Below the pieces are notes generated by a model. The model was not told the DNA's origin and ran no database searches. It saw only the letters and a program-made list of their open reading frames with translations. The position numbers and the translations under genes are program-made. Positions 34,590 to 47,790 of a stretch of 64,000 bases of DNA are shown here, piece by piece. Origin of the DNA: Hermodice carunculata (lineage: Eukaryota > Annelida > Polychaeta > Eunicida > Amphinomidae); NCBI GenBank assembly GCA_964020975.1, contig OZ026630.1:66667977-66731976 (forward strand). Direction: 5' to 3'. Position 1 is the first letter of the stretch; every line of letters begins with the position of its first letter.

Positions 34590-35570
34590 CAGTGCCACCT
34601 GGTAAATAAATTAAGAACTATGAGTCCATAAGAATGTTTCTGTGATATATCAAAGGAATTCGGTGAGTGGTTTTAGGAAAGGAAAGGTGCATTTACTGAT
34701 AAGTACCCGAATGGAAAAATCGTTATAAATCAGGAATCGACAGCAGTGCCACCTAGTGAACAACTTGTTTGACCTTTTCACACGGAACATATCCACCAAG
34801 TTTCAGCTTAATCTAATTAATAGTTCTGGAGAAGTCAAAAACACAAATAAATCATAAAAAATAAAAACATGCAGCGCCACATGGTCAACAATTAGGAGCT
34901 AGAAATCCCAAAGATGTTTCTGTGTAATATCAAAGCAATTGGGTGAACGATTTTGGAGAAGATTTTTTAAGATTTGCACAAATAATAACAAAAAAAATCA
35001 TTAAAAAATATCCAAAAATCGCTGCAGCGTCACCATTTGAACAAACTTGGTAGAGACCTACCCAAGGTACACTGCCACCAAGTTTGAAGTGAATCTTGCT
35101 GACGGTTCTAGAGAAGACGTCCAAAATGTAATTATGAAAGGACCGGGTGATGAATAGCGGGAAGACTCAGCCTAATAAAAGCTCAGCCTGACAAGCAAGT
35201 CAGCGGTGCTAAAAATTGCCATGCCACCTCTTGAACAAATTAACGTCTAGGGCTCCCCAGAAGTGTCCCTATGCAATTTCGAAGCAAAACGCTAAGCAGT
35301 TTCCAAGAAGATTTTTTAAGATTGGTCAAAAACATGAAGAAAAAATCATTAAAAAAACGAAATTAACTGGAGCTTGAACATTTGGACAACTTGGTAGAGA
35401 CCCACTCAAGATACATTTCCACCAAGTTTGAAGTCAATCTGGTTTTGGAGAAAAAGCCGAAAGTGTGAACTTTTGACGCTGGACCGCGGACCACGGACAA
35501 CAACGAAAAAAAGGGGGGCATAAGATTAGGTCTCCTACTGAAAAGTCATCTGAGCTTAAAATTAGAATGA
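34590..35570 (+). mobile_element. Dispersed GCTCAGCTGAC-ended family, compound copy
   Basis: It has the same modules as the 30.6-kb copy: gtgccacctggtaaataaat (34,592), cacctagtgaacaac (34,750), ggtagagacctacccaaggt (35,050) and a terminal hairpin ctcagcctgacaagcaagtcag (about 35,182-35,203). A further module set follows, ending near aaagtcatctgagctta (35,541-35,557). Two elements side by side, or one amplified element. Confidence 0.65.
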
Positions 35571-36366
35571 AAGCTTCCTCCGGATTCGAATCTAGACGGA
35601 TCTCAGCAAGTGTTGTGTTTGATCGACCTGCCCTACCTTCTACACCACTGGATTCTTTGGAACTAAACAAACAGCAACCTTTGCTTCAATCGAACTATTG
35701 GTGCAAGCAAGGGTACACTATTACTTAATGAGTGCATCAGAGCTTAGAAACTACCATGTAAAGTTCCATGTGGCCTGTAAGATAGTTGAACATGAAATTA
35801 ACAGCACGGATGTATGTGGCTGTTCTGAAATTATATAATGTAGAGACAGAAATGATGTAAGAAGGAGATATCACTCGTGATCATTGGTTCTTGTATGGGG
35901 GGGAAAAACAAAGCATTCCAGGCGTGTGTATTTTGTTTTTGTTTTTTATCTATTCTTTGTGAAATAAGAATACACTCCTACTTGGGGTTTCTACTTGCAT
36001 GAAAATAAGCAGCAGTATACAATTATTGCACTGTTACGTCCTGGAAGCAAGAGAGCAATCATTGATGAACCGGACGTTACTTATTTTGCAAGACAAAATC
36101 AAATGTCTCCCGATCAAACATTTTGTCTTTGGAGGAGAAAAACACTAATTGTATTGTTGCGAAACCAAACCCACAAACCTGTGACCCTGTGATTTAGGTT
36201 GACACCCAAATACAATCCCACCTTAAGTCGCACGAAGATACATAATCCTCCCAAGCCAGAATTGTTTCTTGAAGTTCTCTAGCCGGTATTAAGAAAAACT
36301 GATATACCATGAGCTACATTGTGGCCTGGAGAATTAGAGTAACTTGACTTTACAGACAGTTGGGTG
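35571..36366. other. No gene recognised
   Basis: AT-rich intron sequence. acaaacctgtgaccctgtga near 36,172 has an inverted near-match (cagggttacaggttt) near 37,076 on the far side of the (TA)n tract, perhaps the ends of a small element. Confidence 0.4.
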
Positions 36367-37112
<746 letters not shown>

Positions 37113-37266
37113 CTGTCCAGGTCGCCATGAATCCAGTAAAGCTAAGTTGCTGCCCAGAGTAAGCTCTGAAGTATATCGTGACCGATCCGGTGAGGCCCAT
37201 GAACATATCTGGCATTTCGTTACCACAGTATTTCCTCCCTGCTGGGCTCGCAATCCCGTCCATTAT
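37113..37266 (-). CDS. Exon: second half of a CUB domain (unit 2)
   Basis: This 154-bp exon follows gtgatatttag and ends before the donor GTTTGT, entering at phase 0 and leaving at phase 1. It encodes IMDGIASPAGRKYCGNEMPD and then GSVTIYFRAYSG and FTGFMATW. These are the CUB 'v.DG' element, the fourth cysteine followed by Gly-Asn, the 'l.i.F.s' strand and the closing 'F.G.x.A.W' strand. The exit base and the first two bases of the exon at 14.9 kb give valine, the same residue as at the matching junction of unit 1. The next intron is the largest seen, 22.2 kb, and contains the Gypsy element. Confidence 0.92.
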
Positions 37267-37414
37267 CTAAATATCACCAGCAATTAAGGGTCATTTTGAG
37301 GTATATTGGTGAATGACAATAAAGAAACAACAAAAAAGATGTGGTGGTAGTCATCCTTTTCAATATGTAATGTAAGTTATGGCTTCAAACTTTAAAAAAA
37401 ACTGATGCATGAAG

Positions 37415-37936
37415 TCATAACTTCATTTTTAGTGAAAATTGAGAATATGAAATTAATACTATAGCAACATCACTGTCGTTTATTGTTTTAAAAGCTTCTT
37501 GGGTTGAAGGTATAGATGCAGACAAAATGGTAAAAAGTGGGACACTTTTCAACGGGTAGAAGCAACATGTTGATCTTGAGATTGCTTGTTGGCTGACATG
37601 AGGTGTAAGGTCTTCAAATTTACATTTGATAATTCTAGCCATTTGTGTTCTGCATGTATCCATAGTAAAGGTAAGGTATTTGTATACGTGTGACATGCTA
37701 CAGCTGACGTTATTAATCAGAACGGCATAACAACATTCGTCCTTCCTATTTTCATACATGTTTGATATCTGCCACTGTACACCAACAGTGCCCTTGGTCA
37801 GGAACAAATGAAATTTATAAAATATATCAAGGGCGAGTGGTGAGAGCTCCCGTGCATATATTTGGGGAAATCGGACAAGCAGCTCAAAATACAAGCATAA
37901 AAGTTCTGGACATTTTGTTGAAGAACAGACATTCAT
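37415..37936 (-). other. 173-codon open frame inside the intron between the two CUB exons
   Basis: This frame lies wholly within the 1.26-kb intron that separates the two halves of the CUB domain. Its middle part is cysteine-containing (DECCYAVLINNVSC, TCRTQMARIIKC). I see no good acceptor/donor pair that would insert it in phase 0 between the CUB halves, and the CUB reads through without it. It could be chance or a retained fragment of something older. No domain recognised. Confidence 0.25.
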
Positions 37937-38527
37937 ATATTACCTTTTAAGAATATATTAACAAAGCTCAGATTTTAAAAACGATGTTTCTGACCTGGTA
38001 TTTTGTCGCGATATTGTCTCTCCTGACAGAATAGTGCTGAGTTTGCAGCTTTGCGACACACAATACAGTAGTCAAACTGTCATCAGTTTCGTCATTTTCG
38101 TCAATGCTTGTACATTATCTTTCTAGCCTTATTTAATTACAATGTTTCTAGACTTTTGACACTGTCTGTAGACAGACGTTACTAAACACAACTTGATAAC
38201 AGAGTGTTCTTGAACCATTGGATGGATGGGTGGATGGTTACATGGGGCTGCTAGCATGTGGACCGACAGGGAGCCAGCAGGACGAACAGTGAAAATACCC
38301 ATAATCTGCCAAATATACAGAGGGATGGCCTCATATAGATAACCAGATACAAACAGGCAAAACTAAAAAATGCTAACAGGAATAACAAATATTACGAGAT
38401 TGATCTGATCATGTTTGTTCTCACTGCACACCTCAGAGGCCTAGTTGTGACATGTATATCAATCTATAGCAAACAAAAACTTGGAACGAAAGTCAAGTCA
38501 TTGAATTAAGTAGTTATTTTGACTTAC

Positions 38528-38730
38528 TTGAACGTACGTAGATGCCGTTGAACAATCTGAAATATTGTAAAGCTGGAAGTCCGTAAATTGCAGTAATGTA
38601 ACACCATTCTCGTTTGGCTTAATGTAGTAAAAGCAGGAATATGGGATCCCTCCGTAGAAGTATCGAAAAAATTGTGGATAGTTAAACGATGTCACAAATC
38701 CTGTGGCAGCAGTCCAATACTTTGAGCACA
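38528..38730 (-). CDS. Exon: first half of a CUB domain (unit 2)
   Basis: This 203-bp exon starts after aaccatttttgtag and ends before GTAAGT, entering at phase 1 and leaving at phase 0. The 67 codons read like the N-terminal half of a CUB domain. The first cysteine is followed by TGFVTSFNYPQFF (the family's G-x-I-x-S-P-N-Y-P signature), then SCFYYIKP (second cysteine plus aromatic strand), LLQFTDFQLYN (the 'l.F.dF.l' strand) and a third cysteine in SDCST. It also has an NIS glycosylation site. With the next exon (37,113-37,266) it forms one complete domain of about 119 residues with all four canonical cysteines. This is the exon most easily recognised by family. Confidence 0.92.
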
Positions 38731-39389
38731 CTACAAAAATGGTTAAAATAGTACTCATTCAGATTATTTCCCATCCTAGGAACACCATGTGAATTTTCTG
38801 CGTAAGAGGATATGATAAGGTTAATTGGTAAACTGTCTTGAGTATTCCATAATATTTTCGCTATTAAAATATCTGTTGCAGTGTTATAGAAGCTATTGCC
38901 AAAAAAATGATCTCTGTCATTCCAAATCTAGATAGAAGTGAATATAGCATCAGCAAAGCTAACAGCCAACCACCACCACCCCGACCGCCACCGCCACACC
39001 ACCTCACCCCTCACCAAACCCCCATGACACCTGCACAATCTCATATTTGACACGGATAAGTCCGCAAGTGCGAATTTATATCAGATAAAGGGTTATCTTA
39101 CCCAATCTAGACAGGAATTAATGTCAGTTCACATGACAATGATAAGTTTACATGACAATGTAATACAATACAAATCTTTTTATCGTCGGAAAAGTGTACA
39201 ACATTTGAAACTTTAGCTCTGAAGAGCTAGTCAGTCAGACATTAAAATAAATAATATTGTGACTTTAAAAAGGGGAAAAGTGAAATTTAGCGTATGACTA
39301 AAAGTAAGGACCTCGAGGTGAAAGCGAAATAGTTTAAAACATAAATATAACACGACAGGTGTAATAAATGAGGCAATATAACTAAAAAT
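38731..39389 (-). other. Host intron, no feature recognised
   Basis: Contains a CCACC-rich stretch near 38,972-39,020 and nothing else that I can name. Confidence 0.5.
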
Positions 39390-40500
39390 GATGGCCTCCT
39401 ATAAACCTCCAAGTTTTAATCAGTCTTTTGAATACCCCATAGTTGGGGCAGGTTCTGAGGTCAGGAGGCCAGCTGTTTCAAACCTTGGGTGCCAGATAAG
39501 TAAAAAAATGTTAGCCATGTTTAGTTGATTTGAAGCATGACTGATGAATTGTCTGAGAGCCAGATCTCAGACGATCTGAAGTGTTCCTTAATGTAATGAG
39601 GTCTTTTAGATAATCCGGCGCTAGGTCGTTTAGGATTTTGTGGACCTTGAGTGCCATGCTTCTTAACATGCCCAGTTGAAATGTAGGTATGTTAGTTTTA
39701 AGAGTAGACTTTCGTATGATGAACTAAAATCCTGGTAAACATACCGGAGTGCTCTCTCCTGCACTCTTTCCCCCTTAGAGATGCTGGTTTTTTTACAGTG
39801 ATGCCAAATCAGTGAGCAAAAGTTGAAATGGGTCACAGTAAAGCTGTTAAAAATAGCAAGCGTTGTTTTGAAACTCAGAAACTTGGACAATCTCTTCAGG
39901 ACATTAATTTGCCTTGCAGCCTTTTTACAAATTTCATTGACATGAAATTCGTAGTTCAAAGTTCTATCCAGGTTGACACCAAGCAATTTAACAACTCCAC
40001 TTTGTTCGAAGTGTTGATTTGGGACCTGTATAGGTTCAACAAGGTGTTTACCAATGGAAATTGATTGGAATGTGTCAGGGTTGGCCATTAGGTTAGTAGT
40101 AAACCATTCTATGGCTAAGGCTACTTTTTGTACTAAAATATTTTTGACAACCAGGGGATATTTGTCGGTGGCTGATAATGTGTTATCAACAGATTTGGCG
40201 ATAAATTGTCGAAGGCCTTAATCAAAATCCATTAGAGTGGCTCCCACAGCTTCTCCCTGTCCGAGATATTTTTCCAGGACTCGGTGAGATGCAACAATGT
40301 ATCCTGGCAGCTATGACCTTGTCTTTAAGCGGAAAAGTAACAAGATAAAATACCATTAAAATAGTACGTCGCGATTTGGTCACTTGTGACCTCTTCGAAA
40401 ACCTTTGATAGTTGTGACAGGATAGTGACAGGTCTGAAATTTACCTTGGCGGCATTTGTAGTGTTTCAGTCCAGTGAACCATGTAAGTTTTGATATAATT
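39390..40500 (-). mobile_element. CR1/L2- or jockey-like LINE fragment
   Basis: Read on the minus strand from high to low coordinates: NFRPVTILSQLSKVFEEVT (about 40,440), GHSCQDTLLHLTESWKNI and EAVGATLMDF (about 40,240-40,320), NTLSATDKYP (about 40,160-40,190), then a 141-codon frame from 40,088 with KLLGVNLDRTLNYEFHVNEI and KRLSKFLSFKTTLAIFNSFT. The fragment ends with YLAPKV and FKRLIKTW near 39,420-39,500. The block order is that of RT palm to thumb and C-terminus. Part of the palm appears missing between the first Asp motif and the NTLSA stretch, and frames shift at least three times. Dead 5'-truncated copy in the same orientation as the host gene. Confidence 0.75.
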
Positions 40501-41552
40501 TTCTCTTGGAGCCAGCCTGCATTGTGTTACTGAAGACAGTACGCATTGCTGATCTTCATTTATTGTCTAATGTTTTTACTGTATAATTACCCAATTTGTG
40601 AGAAGAATTTGTATAGTTTCTAGTGTTCTGATTTCTAATAGTTGCACCAGTACTTGTCCCTTGCGAGTTGACTGTTATTTACACTGCATTTCTTAAATAT
40701 TCATTTTGTAGGAAATTTCCCAGTTGTCTGTGCATGCTTGGAGTGTTCTACAGTCAGCCTCTGTTTTGTCAGCTGCTTTTGACGGTATGTTTACAACAGA
40801 ATGAAGTATGACAGGGTGTTTCAAAATAATGGCCATGCTCTGAAATATTCCAAAATAAAATTATGCAAAAATTCGTAACCGAGGTGTTTCTCATCTTAAG
40901 TCTGCAAGATTTGTGGAATGCCGTCAATATTTGAAGCTATACTGACATGTACTGCAGCATCATTCATATTAATATTTGCTGTTGTCGAGCTTTGAAATCA
41001 TAACTGGGTTATGTTTCTTTACATATGGTTTTTACACTCCTTGTTATGTTGTGCATTCTTCAAACCACATGTGTCTAAGAGCCCTTTTTCATGCACTGAT
41101 TTTCACCCAAATTTCTCCTAGGTAACACTGGCTACATAGGCCCCAAAGTAAAACACACTTAATCTGATAAATTATCTACTGGCTTTAAAAAATATTGGAT
41201 TTCTGCCAGGGGGAAAATAATTTGGCTTAGTTCATGGCAGCGAAGGCATACACTTGATGGTGGTTATTTTAATTCCAGTTTTAATTTGATCTTAGTCAAG
41301 TTTTTCACTTAAACCACCATGCATGCAATTGGAATAATGATGTGTTGGCTGATATTGCTGTTAGTAGTTGGATGTAAGACATAGCAGATTCTGTACTTTA
41401 GCCAAATTTCCCTTATAAGCAGATAATGTTTCCAACCATTTATGTACTGCAGCATCATATGGCAAATATAAGGACATAAATTCTCTGTGAGCACAAACCC
41501 AAATAAACATTTTAAATCTGAAGTGTTATTAGGGACTATTTATTACACATAC
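40501..41552 (-). other. Host intron, no feature recognised
   Basis: AT-rich; no repeat family or coding block recognised on either strand. Confidence 0.5.
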
Positions 41553-41680
41553 CATATTTATCAGACAGCCTACAGCCGAGTGTAAAAGCTCTTTGTATCC
41601 CGTTTATTTTCGCAATACTGGCACGACAGCCAATTGAATTGCCTACTCTCTTCATGCATTCATCGATTTCACGGTATTTC
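41553..41680 (-). CDS. Exon X4 of the 10-Cys module, copy 1
   Basis: This 128-bp exon runs from the acceptor gtttgttacag to the donor GTATGT, entering at phase 2 and leaving at phase 1. It encodes KYREIDECMKRVGNSIGC followed by a basic, probably helical stretch ending FTLGC and RLSDKY. Its cysteines are spaced C-x9-C-x17-C, and its first cysteine lies eight residues after the last cysteine of X3, as in copy 2 (exon at 2,587-2,720). It closes the module; the exit base joins the CUB exon at 38.7 kb to give a valine codon just before the first CUB cysteine. Confidence 0.82.
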
Positions 41681-41728
41681 CTGTAACAAACAAAAAAGCG
41701 AACTTAGATTGAGCTATGCACACATTAC

Positions 41729-41746
41729 GAACACACACACACAACA

Positions 41747-41807
<61 letters not shown>

Positions 41808-41840
41808 AGATACATACATACATACATACATACTGACTTT
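41729..41840. repeat. (CA)n plus (TACA)n compound microsatellite
   Basis: CA units with a few interruptions to about 41,804, a short GA run, then TACA units to about 41,832. It starts about 50 bp upstream (gene sense) of the acceptor of the X4 exon, so its length could vary close to the branch-point region. Confidence 0.95.
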
Positions 41841-42499
41841 CATACATACATGCATGCATACCAGAGCACTGTTTGGTAATGATTTCTCATACTCAGGTGC
41901 CAGCTGGTTGAGTTAAATTAAATACCAGGGCAATTGTTTTATCTGTCACATGGCATAATTTTCAGTTGTGATCACGTAGGTTTTAATGAATGTAATCACA
42001 CACACCAAAACCCATGTATCCGTTATGTACCTCTCGACCACCATTTGCCTAGACCTCTGTGTCTGGATTGAACGCCCATCAAATGAAGTTGAGTTCACTC
42101 AAATGATTCCTGGAAACCTGGAGGTCCTTTGGCGCCATATGTCGTTTGCTTTGGAACTGGTGGTGACTGTTGGTGTGCATGCTCCTCATATCATCCTTTC
42201 TCTTTTGGGGGCCGTTACTGGCTTGCTCTTTGAAGTGGAAGCTACATGAACTTTTGTTCACACTCTCTGGTTAAGTGCTTAATGCATGTTCCCTTCGGTG
42301 GAAAATTATTTCTCAGTGGTGCGAGACTCTTTGGAGACCTAGATAGCTGGGGGTTTTTTTGTGGCTAGCTCTGAAATAGTTGGCAGCAGAGCTGGTAGAA
42401 TGGCTTGAAACCTACCTTTTCAAGATGGCGTCTGGATGAAGGGATTGCAAACAGCAAGAAGACAGTGCACACCAGGCTATTGCCTCTTTTGAGGGACAA

Positions 42500-45400
42500 G
42501 CCATACGTGTTGATCCAGTGACCACTCCATCCTAATGCTAATTGGATCATGGGCAGAAGTTGCACTCACAGAAGCATTACGTATACATGGCAGCCTGGGA
42601 AGATCATCAGCATTGCTACAGTTGCCCCCCGCAGTGGGGTCCCTGTCACCTTGCAAGTACTGTGATTATTAGAGTCAGGACTAATGGCTGCTCTTCGAGC
42701 AGACATGGAGAAAGTCTATCCATGCAAGGCATAGACGGCAGGCTGTAGCTGCCAAACACTGAGGTAGAGAAACTGACTCCATTCAGTCTTTGGCACTGAC
42801 CCAATTTGAGAAAAAAAGCATAGACTTACCCATGCAGTACATCTGCTGTCTCATGTGGCAGATGTTTCCACATCCGAAACCCCATGGGACAGTAAGGTAC
42901 AGGGAAGTTGTAGTCAGAAGTCAGACTGCAAGAAATCACCTTCAGGAGATCACAAGTGTTTGTCTGTGCCCCAAAAGTCATTCACTGCTGCTCTAGTCTC
43001 TGACCTGAAGTTTGCTCTTGCTTTGAAGTCTATGACAAAGAGCAAGCAAAAGCAAACTGGATGTTACTTGCGCTGATCACCCCCCCCCCCAGCCACAGGC
43101 TGTTTGCTCTTCAAAGTCTCAAATGAAGAAGTCAGCCAAGTAATCACTGCAACTCTTCAGAACTTGGTCCTCTAGGTCTGAGTACATGCAGCACAAGCCA
43201 TGCACACTGATGCATCTGGAAAGGAAACCATCAGGTTCTTGTCCAGGTGTTCCAAAAATGTCTCCAGTCTGATCACTCTGACCTTAAGTCCATGACATCT
43301 GGAAAACCACTGGTGCCTCAGCAAAATTCCGGAAGTCCAGGCTCTGAGAGCTTGGTTTGTAAGCCAAGGCAGGTGGGAGATGGAAGGACAACAACCAGCT
43401 TCTGCCATCAATTGGTCTTTGGCTCTAGTGGTATCAACACCTAGGGTAGCCCAGGCGGCACCTTCAGTTCTTCTGCCAGCAGTGCTGGCAGTCCCTTCTG
43501 TGCTTTTGGTGGCTGTGCCCTCACACGAGCAGTTGGTGATTTGATTGGCCCCCATATTTGAGCCAGGTGTGGTGCCTCCCTCTCTTGAGAAACAACCAGA
43601 GCTTGAGCTCCATGAGGAAAAATGTTTCTGGTCGGACACATTTTTCTTTTTCTGCTGCTATCATCTCTGCAGGTGAGTCCAAGCATACCGGGTGAACAGA
43701 GCAGCTTGCTGCTTCTGTCTGTCAGAGATGCAGCAGGATCCCTGTGGCCAGCAGACATCTTTGTCCAGGGCCGCCAAGCACAATGGACAGAGGAGGGGTG
43801 TGGGGCTATTACACTGTCTTGCCAGAGCTTGTCGGTGGAGGACACACAGCAATGTAGCCCCATACCGTTTTTACTTTTTGCGGCTGTGTTCTACAACCAG
43901 CTCATGGCAGATTGGTTCCTGTTGAGCTGTTGAGGTTTGTGTACTTGAGGCAAGGGCCACCCCTTCATAAGCCAGAGGTCCAGGGAAAATGCTATTCTGC
44001 GGCTGAGCAGATCTTTCCCTCAGTTTCACTGCTGTTGGATTTAAAATGGGAAGAGTTTGACACTCAGCAGTCGGTCTGTCACAACTACAGCAGAGGCTTT
44101 AAAGCAATTGGAGGAAGATGACAGGGGATCTGTCCTTACAGTGTATTACTCTGACATCTGATTGACTGTTCTGTGTTTGCTCTTCCTGGATGACCTCAGA
44201 GGCTCTGTGCACATTACAGAGTCCAGGCGAGATTGGTTGGACCAGTCAACACTTCTCATGACTTTGTTGTCGGAAGCGTGGCAAGTCCCAGAAGGTGTCT
44301 AGTCCCCCTCAGCTAGTGCTCCCTTAGGGACACAACACCCTGGAAAGAGCAGACAGCAGCCCCTCCAGTGGGGGCAAGAAGTCCAGGAATCCTCAGCACT
44401 CCTGACTTTTGTATACAGGATCCCACCATCTCAGGATTGCCCAGTGCCATGCAGTAAAATTCCATGTTGTGCCCAGCGGGCAGCTGACTCACTGCATATT
44501 GCATGCAATGGGAGTCTATCATGGATAATTTTTCCATCTACAGCATCCTGAGATATTGCTACATGCTGCCTTTTGGCAAAGATAAGCTTCTGTTAAGCAG
44601 AGAATCCTAGTGGTTCAATCTGACCACCATGGAACCCAAAGCATCGGTGTTCCTGGAGGTGGTTCCGATGCTCTGGAGCAAGCGTACTATAGAGCCAGTC
44701 AAGGATCAAGGTTCTTACAGCTTTTACAACATACTCTTCCTGGTCTCCAAGTGGGACAAAGGATGGCATCCAGTCATAGACCTGTCAACCCTGAACACCT
44801 TCCTGGAAGTCCCATCCTTTCAGATGGAGACCCCTCAGTTGGTGGATCCCATGTCATGGAAGTATCTGTTGTTCGCATTTATGGGCCAAGTTTACCAGTT
44901 CAGGGTGCCTCCATTAGGCCTTGCCATGACACCACTGGTGTTTACCAGGTTCATGCAGACAGATGCTGCTTACCTCCACTGGTCAGCCATTTGCATTCAA
45001 AGGTCATGCATAATATTCAGGCCAGATGGGGAACTCCACATATGGACTTGTGCATGACTCACAAAAATGCAAAACTGCCAGATTGCGTTTCGCCTGTCCC
45101 GGGCCCCCAGGCCCTAGCAGTGGACACTTTAGCCATGGACTGGAACAACCTATGGGCGTACACATTTCCACCTCCACAAATCCTTCCAAGGGTACTCTGG
45201 AAGGTTCAGTCTCATAATTGCAATCTGATCCTCATCGCCCTTTGATGGCCCAGGAATGATTGCTCGGCAGACCTGTTGGAACTGAGCATCAAGCCTTAGC
45301 TACCATTACCAGCATTGCTGAAACTTCTGGTACGGCCGTGGATGAGTTTGTTCCATAGGAACCTTCAAGTTTTCAGCCTACATGCTGGTGGCTATATCAC

Positions 45401-46450
45401 AGCACATCTGTGATAGATATTTCTGGATATGGGTCTCAGATGGAATTGTCACAGGAGAGCTCCAATCTTCCTCTCTAACTGTCTACTCAGCTCAATAGAA
45501 CATGTTCCCGACTAGGGTGCTAGTAATGGAATTCACCCTTGGTCTCCACACACTATGGGTAGTGCTGACCTCCTGTTGAATCAGTAGGAAGTCTTAGGCA
45601 AGACCTAGAGAACATTGGAGGGTTTCCAATCAGTCATCTGTTCAACCCTTGTATTAGGAGCGATACCTATCGGTCTGCAATCTTCGCATCCCTCTACACC
45701 AACAGACGAGTATCGAGACAGGTCCTGCCTTGGTGGGACCTGCTGCTGGTTTTAGTCATGTTAAAGAAGTGGCCCTTTCAGTGCATGGAGGACGCAAGGT
45801 GGGCACACCTCAAGTGCTGGATGTCGAAAACATGTTTCTTATTAACACTCACTAAAGGGGCTCGGAGAAGCAATATCGACACTATTGTTCATGACCAACT
45901 CCAATTGTAGTGTGACCACTGACTCCCAGGTGACCCTGAGCCCTCATTTGGGCTTCCTTGCAAAGAACCAAGTGGCTTGTGATCAGGCTATGGCCTTCAA
46001 AGGTTTAACTCCATGCTATGGATACTGCTCGTCCCCGGGAGGAAAGAGCCCTGTGTCACATGAGAGTCCTTTCCTGGCACCTTTTGCACACAGACAGACT
46101 CAGGGGACACAGGTCAGCCCTCTTCCTAGCCCTAAGCAACCTGTGTAAGGAACAAGTTTGCAAAGACAGTTTTTTGTGGATTAAGGAGATGATCCTTAAG
46201 GTCTATGTTGCTGGAAAGGACCAGTGCCTTGCAGCTTGTCTCAGCCAGAGCTCACGAGATACTAGCTTAAAAATGTCTCCTGGTGTACCCTGTGGAATGT
46301 TGCAGCGGTCGACATGCTGCAGGTCTGCCAATGGCAATCATCTATGACCTTTGCAGAGCACTACTCGTATGACATGATAGTGCTAAAAGGAAGGCATGTA
46401 CACCTTTCCAGGCTTCACGGGTGCCTTTGATTAGGTTCTGATACGCATCA
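42500..46450 (+). mobile_element. DIRS-type tyrosine-recombinase retrotransposon, fossil
   Basis: Parts in order on the plus strand are a gag-like region with a Cys/His cluster (about 42,550-43,080), then an RT region (about 44,630-45,000) with VSKWDKGWHPVIDLSTLN, FQMETPQLV and GQVYQFRVPPLGLAMTPLVF, all typical of DIRS RT. An RNase H/C-terminal region follows (about 45,110-45,420, AVDTLAMDWNNLWAYTFPPP). A tyrosine-recombinase region follows (about 45,900-46,420) with a GFLAKNQVA-like block and an ARAHEI block carrying the family's conserved arginine region. Terminal repeats were not resolved, and associated sequence may run to about 46,980. The copy is broken in many places and ancient. It lies antisense within the 6.9-kb host intron. 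Confidence 0.8.
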
Positions 46451-47079
46451 TTAGGCTTTCCAGATGCCAACAAGTAAGCCACGGTAAAAACACTTTAGCA
46501 CACTTGGGGTTAATTAGATATAGTCTTTAGGTCAAATCACTACTTCTTAGTGGGCCTATGGCATTGTGCTGAGTTTACCTAATTTAGAACCCATATCAGG
46601 CAGTTTGTGCTAATGTCCTGGCCTGTTACTGGTTGACACAGAAGTTCACTGCCCTAAAGAACCATATATCAGCCTCCAGCACCCGCCAGTTTTGATACCA
46701 GGTCCTATTAGATCTCCAGGTCCAATGGAGCTGAAACCAATAGCTTCTACCCATGCGGCAGACAGCTGTCATGTTGGCAGGTGAGTTCCAGTGGCTTTAG
46801 TGTGGTCCTGTGCAAGAAGGGTTTCTGGCTTCAGCCAGACTCTGCCGTTGGCGGCCTCAACTCCACATAGCTCTGAGGGTTTTGCTGGGCGCCTCGTCCT
46901 CTCCCTCAGACCAACAGTTTCCCCCAAGCTGCTGGTCCCAGTGGTCAATTGCGGTCAATATGCCAGTTACGTTACAATCTCCACCTTGTTGGAGGTAAAA
47001 CTTTGAAAGTTTTCATCACAGTTCCCAGTGACTTGCATAGCAAACATCAGGGATACATGCATTATCTGACAGTTACCCA
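46451..47079. other. Sequence after the DIRS coding part
   Basis: Possibly the DIRS 3' non-coding region and terminal repeat (to about 46,980), judged only from its similar base composition. No independent feature. Confidence 0.4.
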
Positions 47080-47790
47080 AATTGAAACAAAAAGTTGAAA
47101 ATTAGGGTTCTACAGTGTCACCACCTAGTGAACAAGTTTGACTAATCATTCCACAAGCTATATTTCCAACAATCTGAGTGATGGTTTTGAAGAAATCATA
47201 AATGGGAAAACATAAAAATTAGTTTTGAAAAACCAGATTTTTAAAAAATGCTGTGCCACCACCAAGTTTCAAGTGAATCTGGTGGACGGTTTTGGAGAAG
47301 TGTAAAATGTAAATTTCCAATGCAACCCCCGTTGACTAACAAAGTAATCAATTGCAATGCATGCATTCATTGACAGGCACCCAGAAATTTAAAAATTCAT
47401 TTAAAATCAGGGATACCGAATATCAACACTTTTTTTTTACCCTTCCACTTGCAGAAGTTGAAAACAGGGAGAAAACAGAAATATAGTGAAAAATAGACAT
47501 GTTTGCAGCCCCACCTGATGAAAAAAAGAAAGTGGTGAGGGTAGAAGTGTCCCCATGTAATTTCAAAGCAATTAGCTGAGCAGTTTTAGACATCTTTCAA
47601 CATTTTGCAAAAAAGTTTACAGCAAAAACTCCATTATAAAATCTAAACATCAATGAAGCGTAAACATTTGAACAAACTTGGTACAGTCCCACACAAGACA
47701 CATTCTCTCCAAGCTTCAAGTGGATCTGCTTGACAGTTTTGGAGAAGACAAAGATGTGATTTTTCATGGCTATCCCTACAGGAATTCATG
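47080..47790 (+). mobile_element. Dispersed GCTCAGCTGAC-type family, partial copy
   Basis: Contains the family modules caccacctagtgaacaagt (47,120), ccaagtttcaagtgaatctg (47,262), ggttttggagaag (47,288), caaagcaattagctgagcag (47,564) and catttgaacaaacttggtac (47,666). Two module sets; ends unclear. Confidence 0.65.

Noticed and set aside
41634-41916. His/Thr- and Cys/Val-repeat frames
   Set aside because: They are translations of the (CA)n tract; the real coding exon here is 41,553-41,680 on the minus strand.
43172-43863. Minus-strand open frames of 140-155 codons
   Set aside because: They lie opposite the DIRS fossil and show no domain; antisense shadows of a GC-rich stretch.
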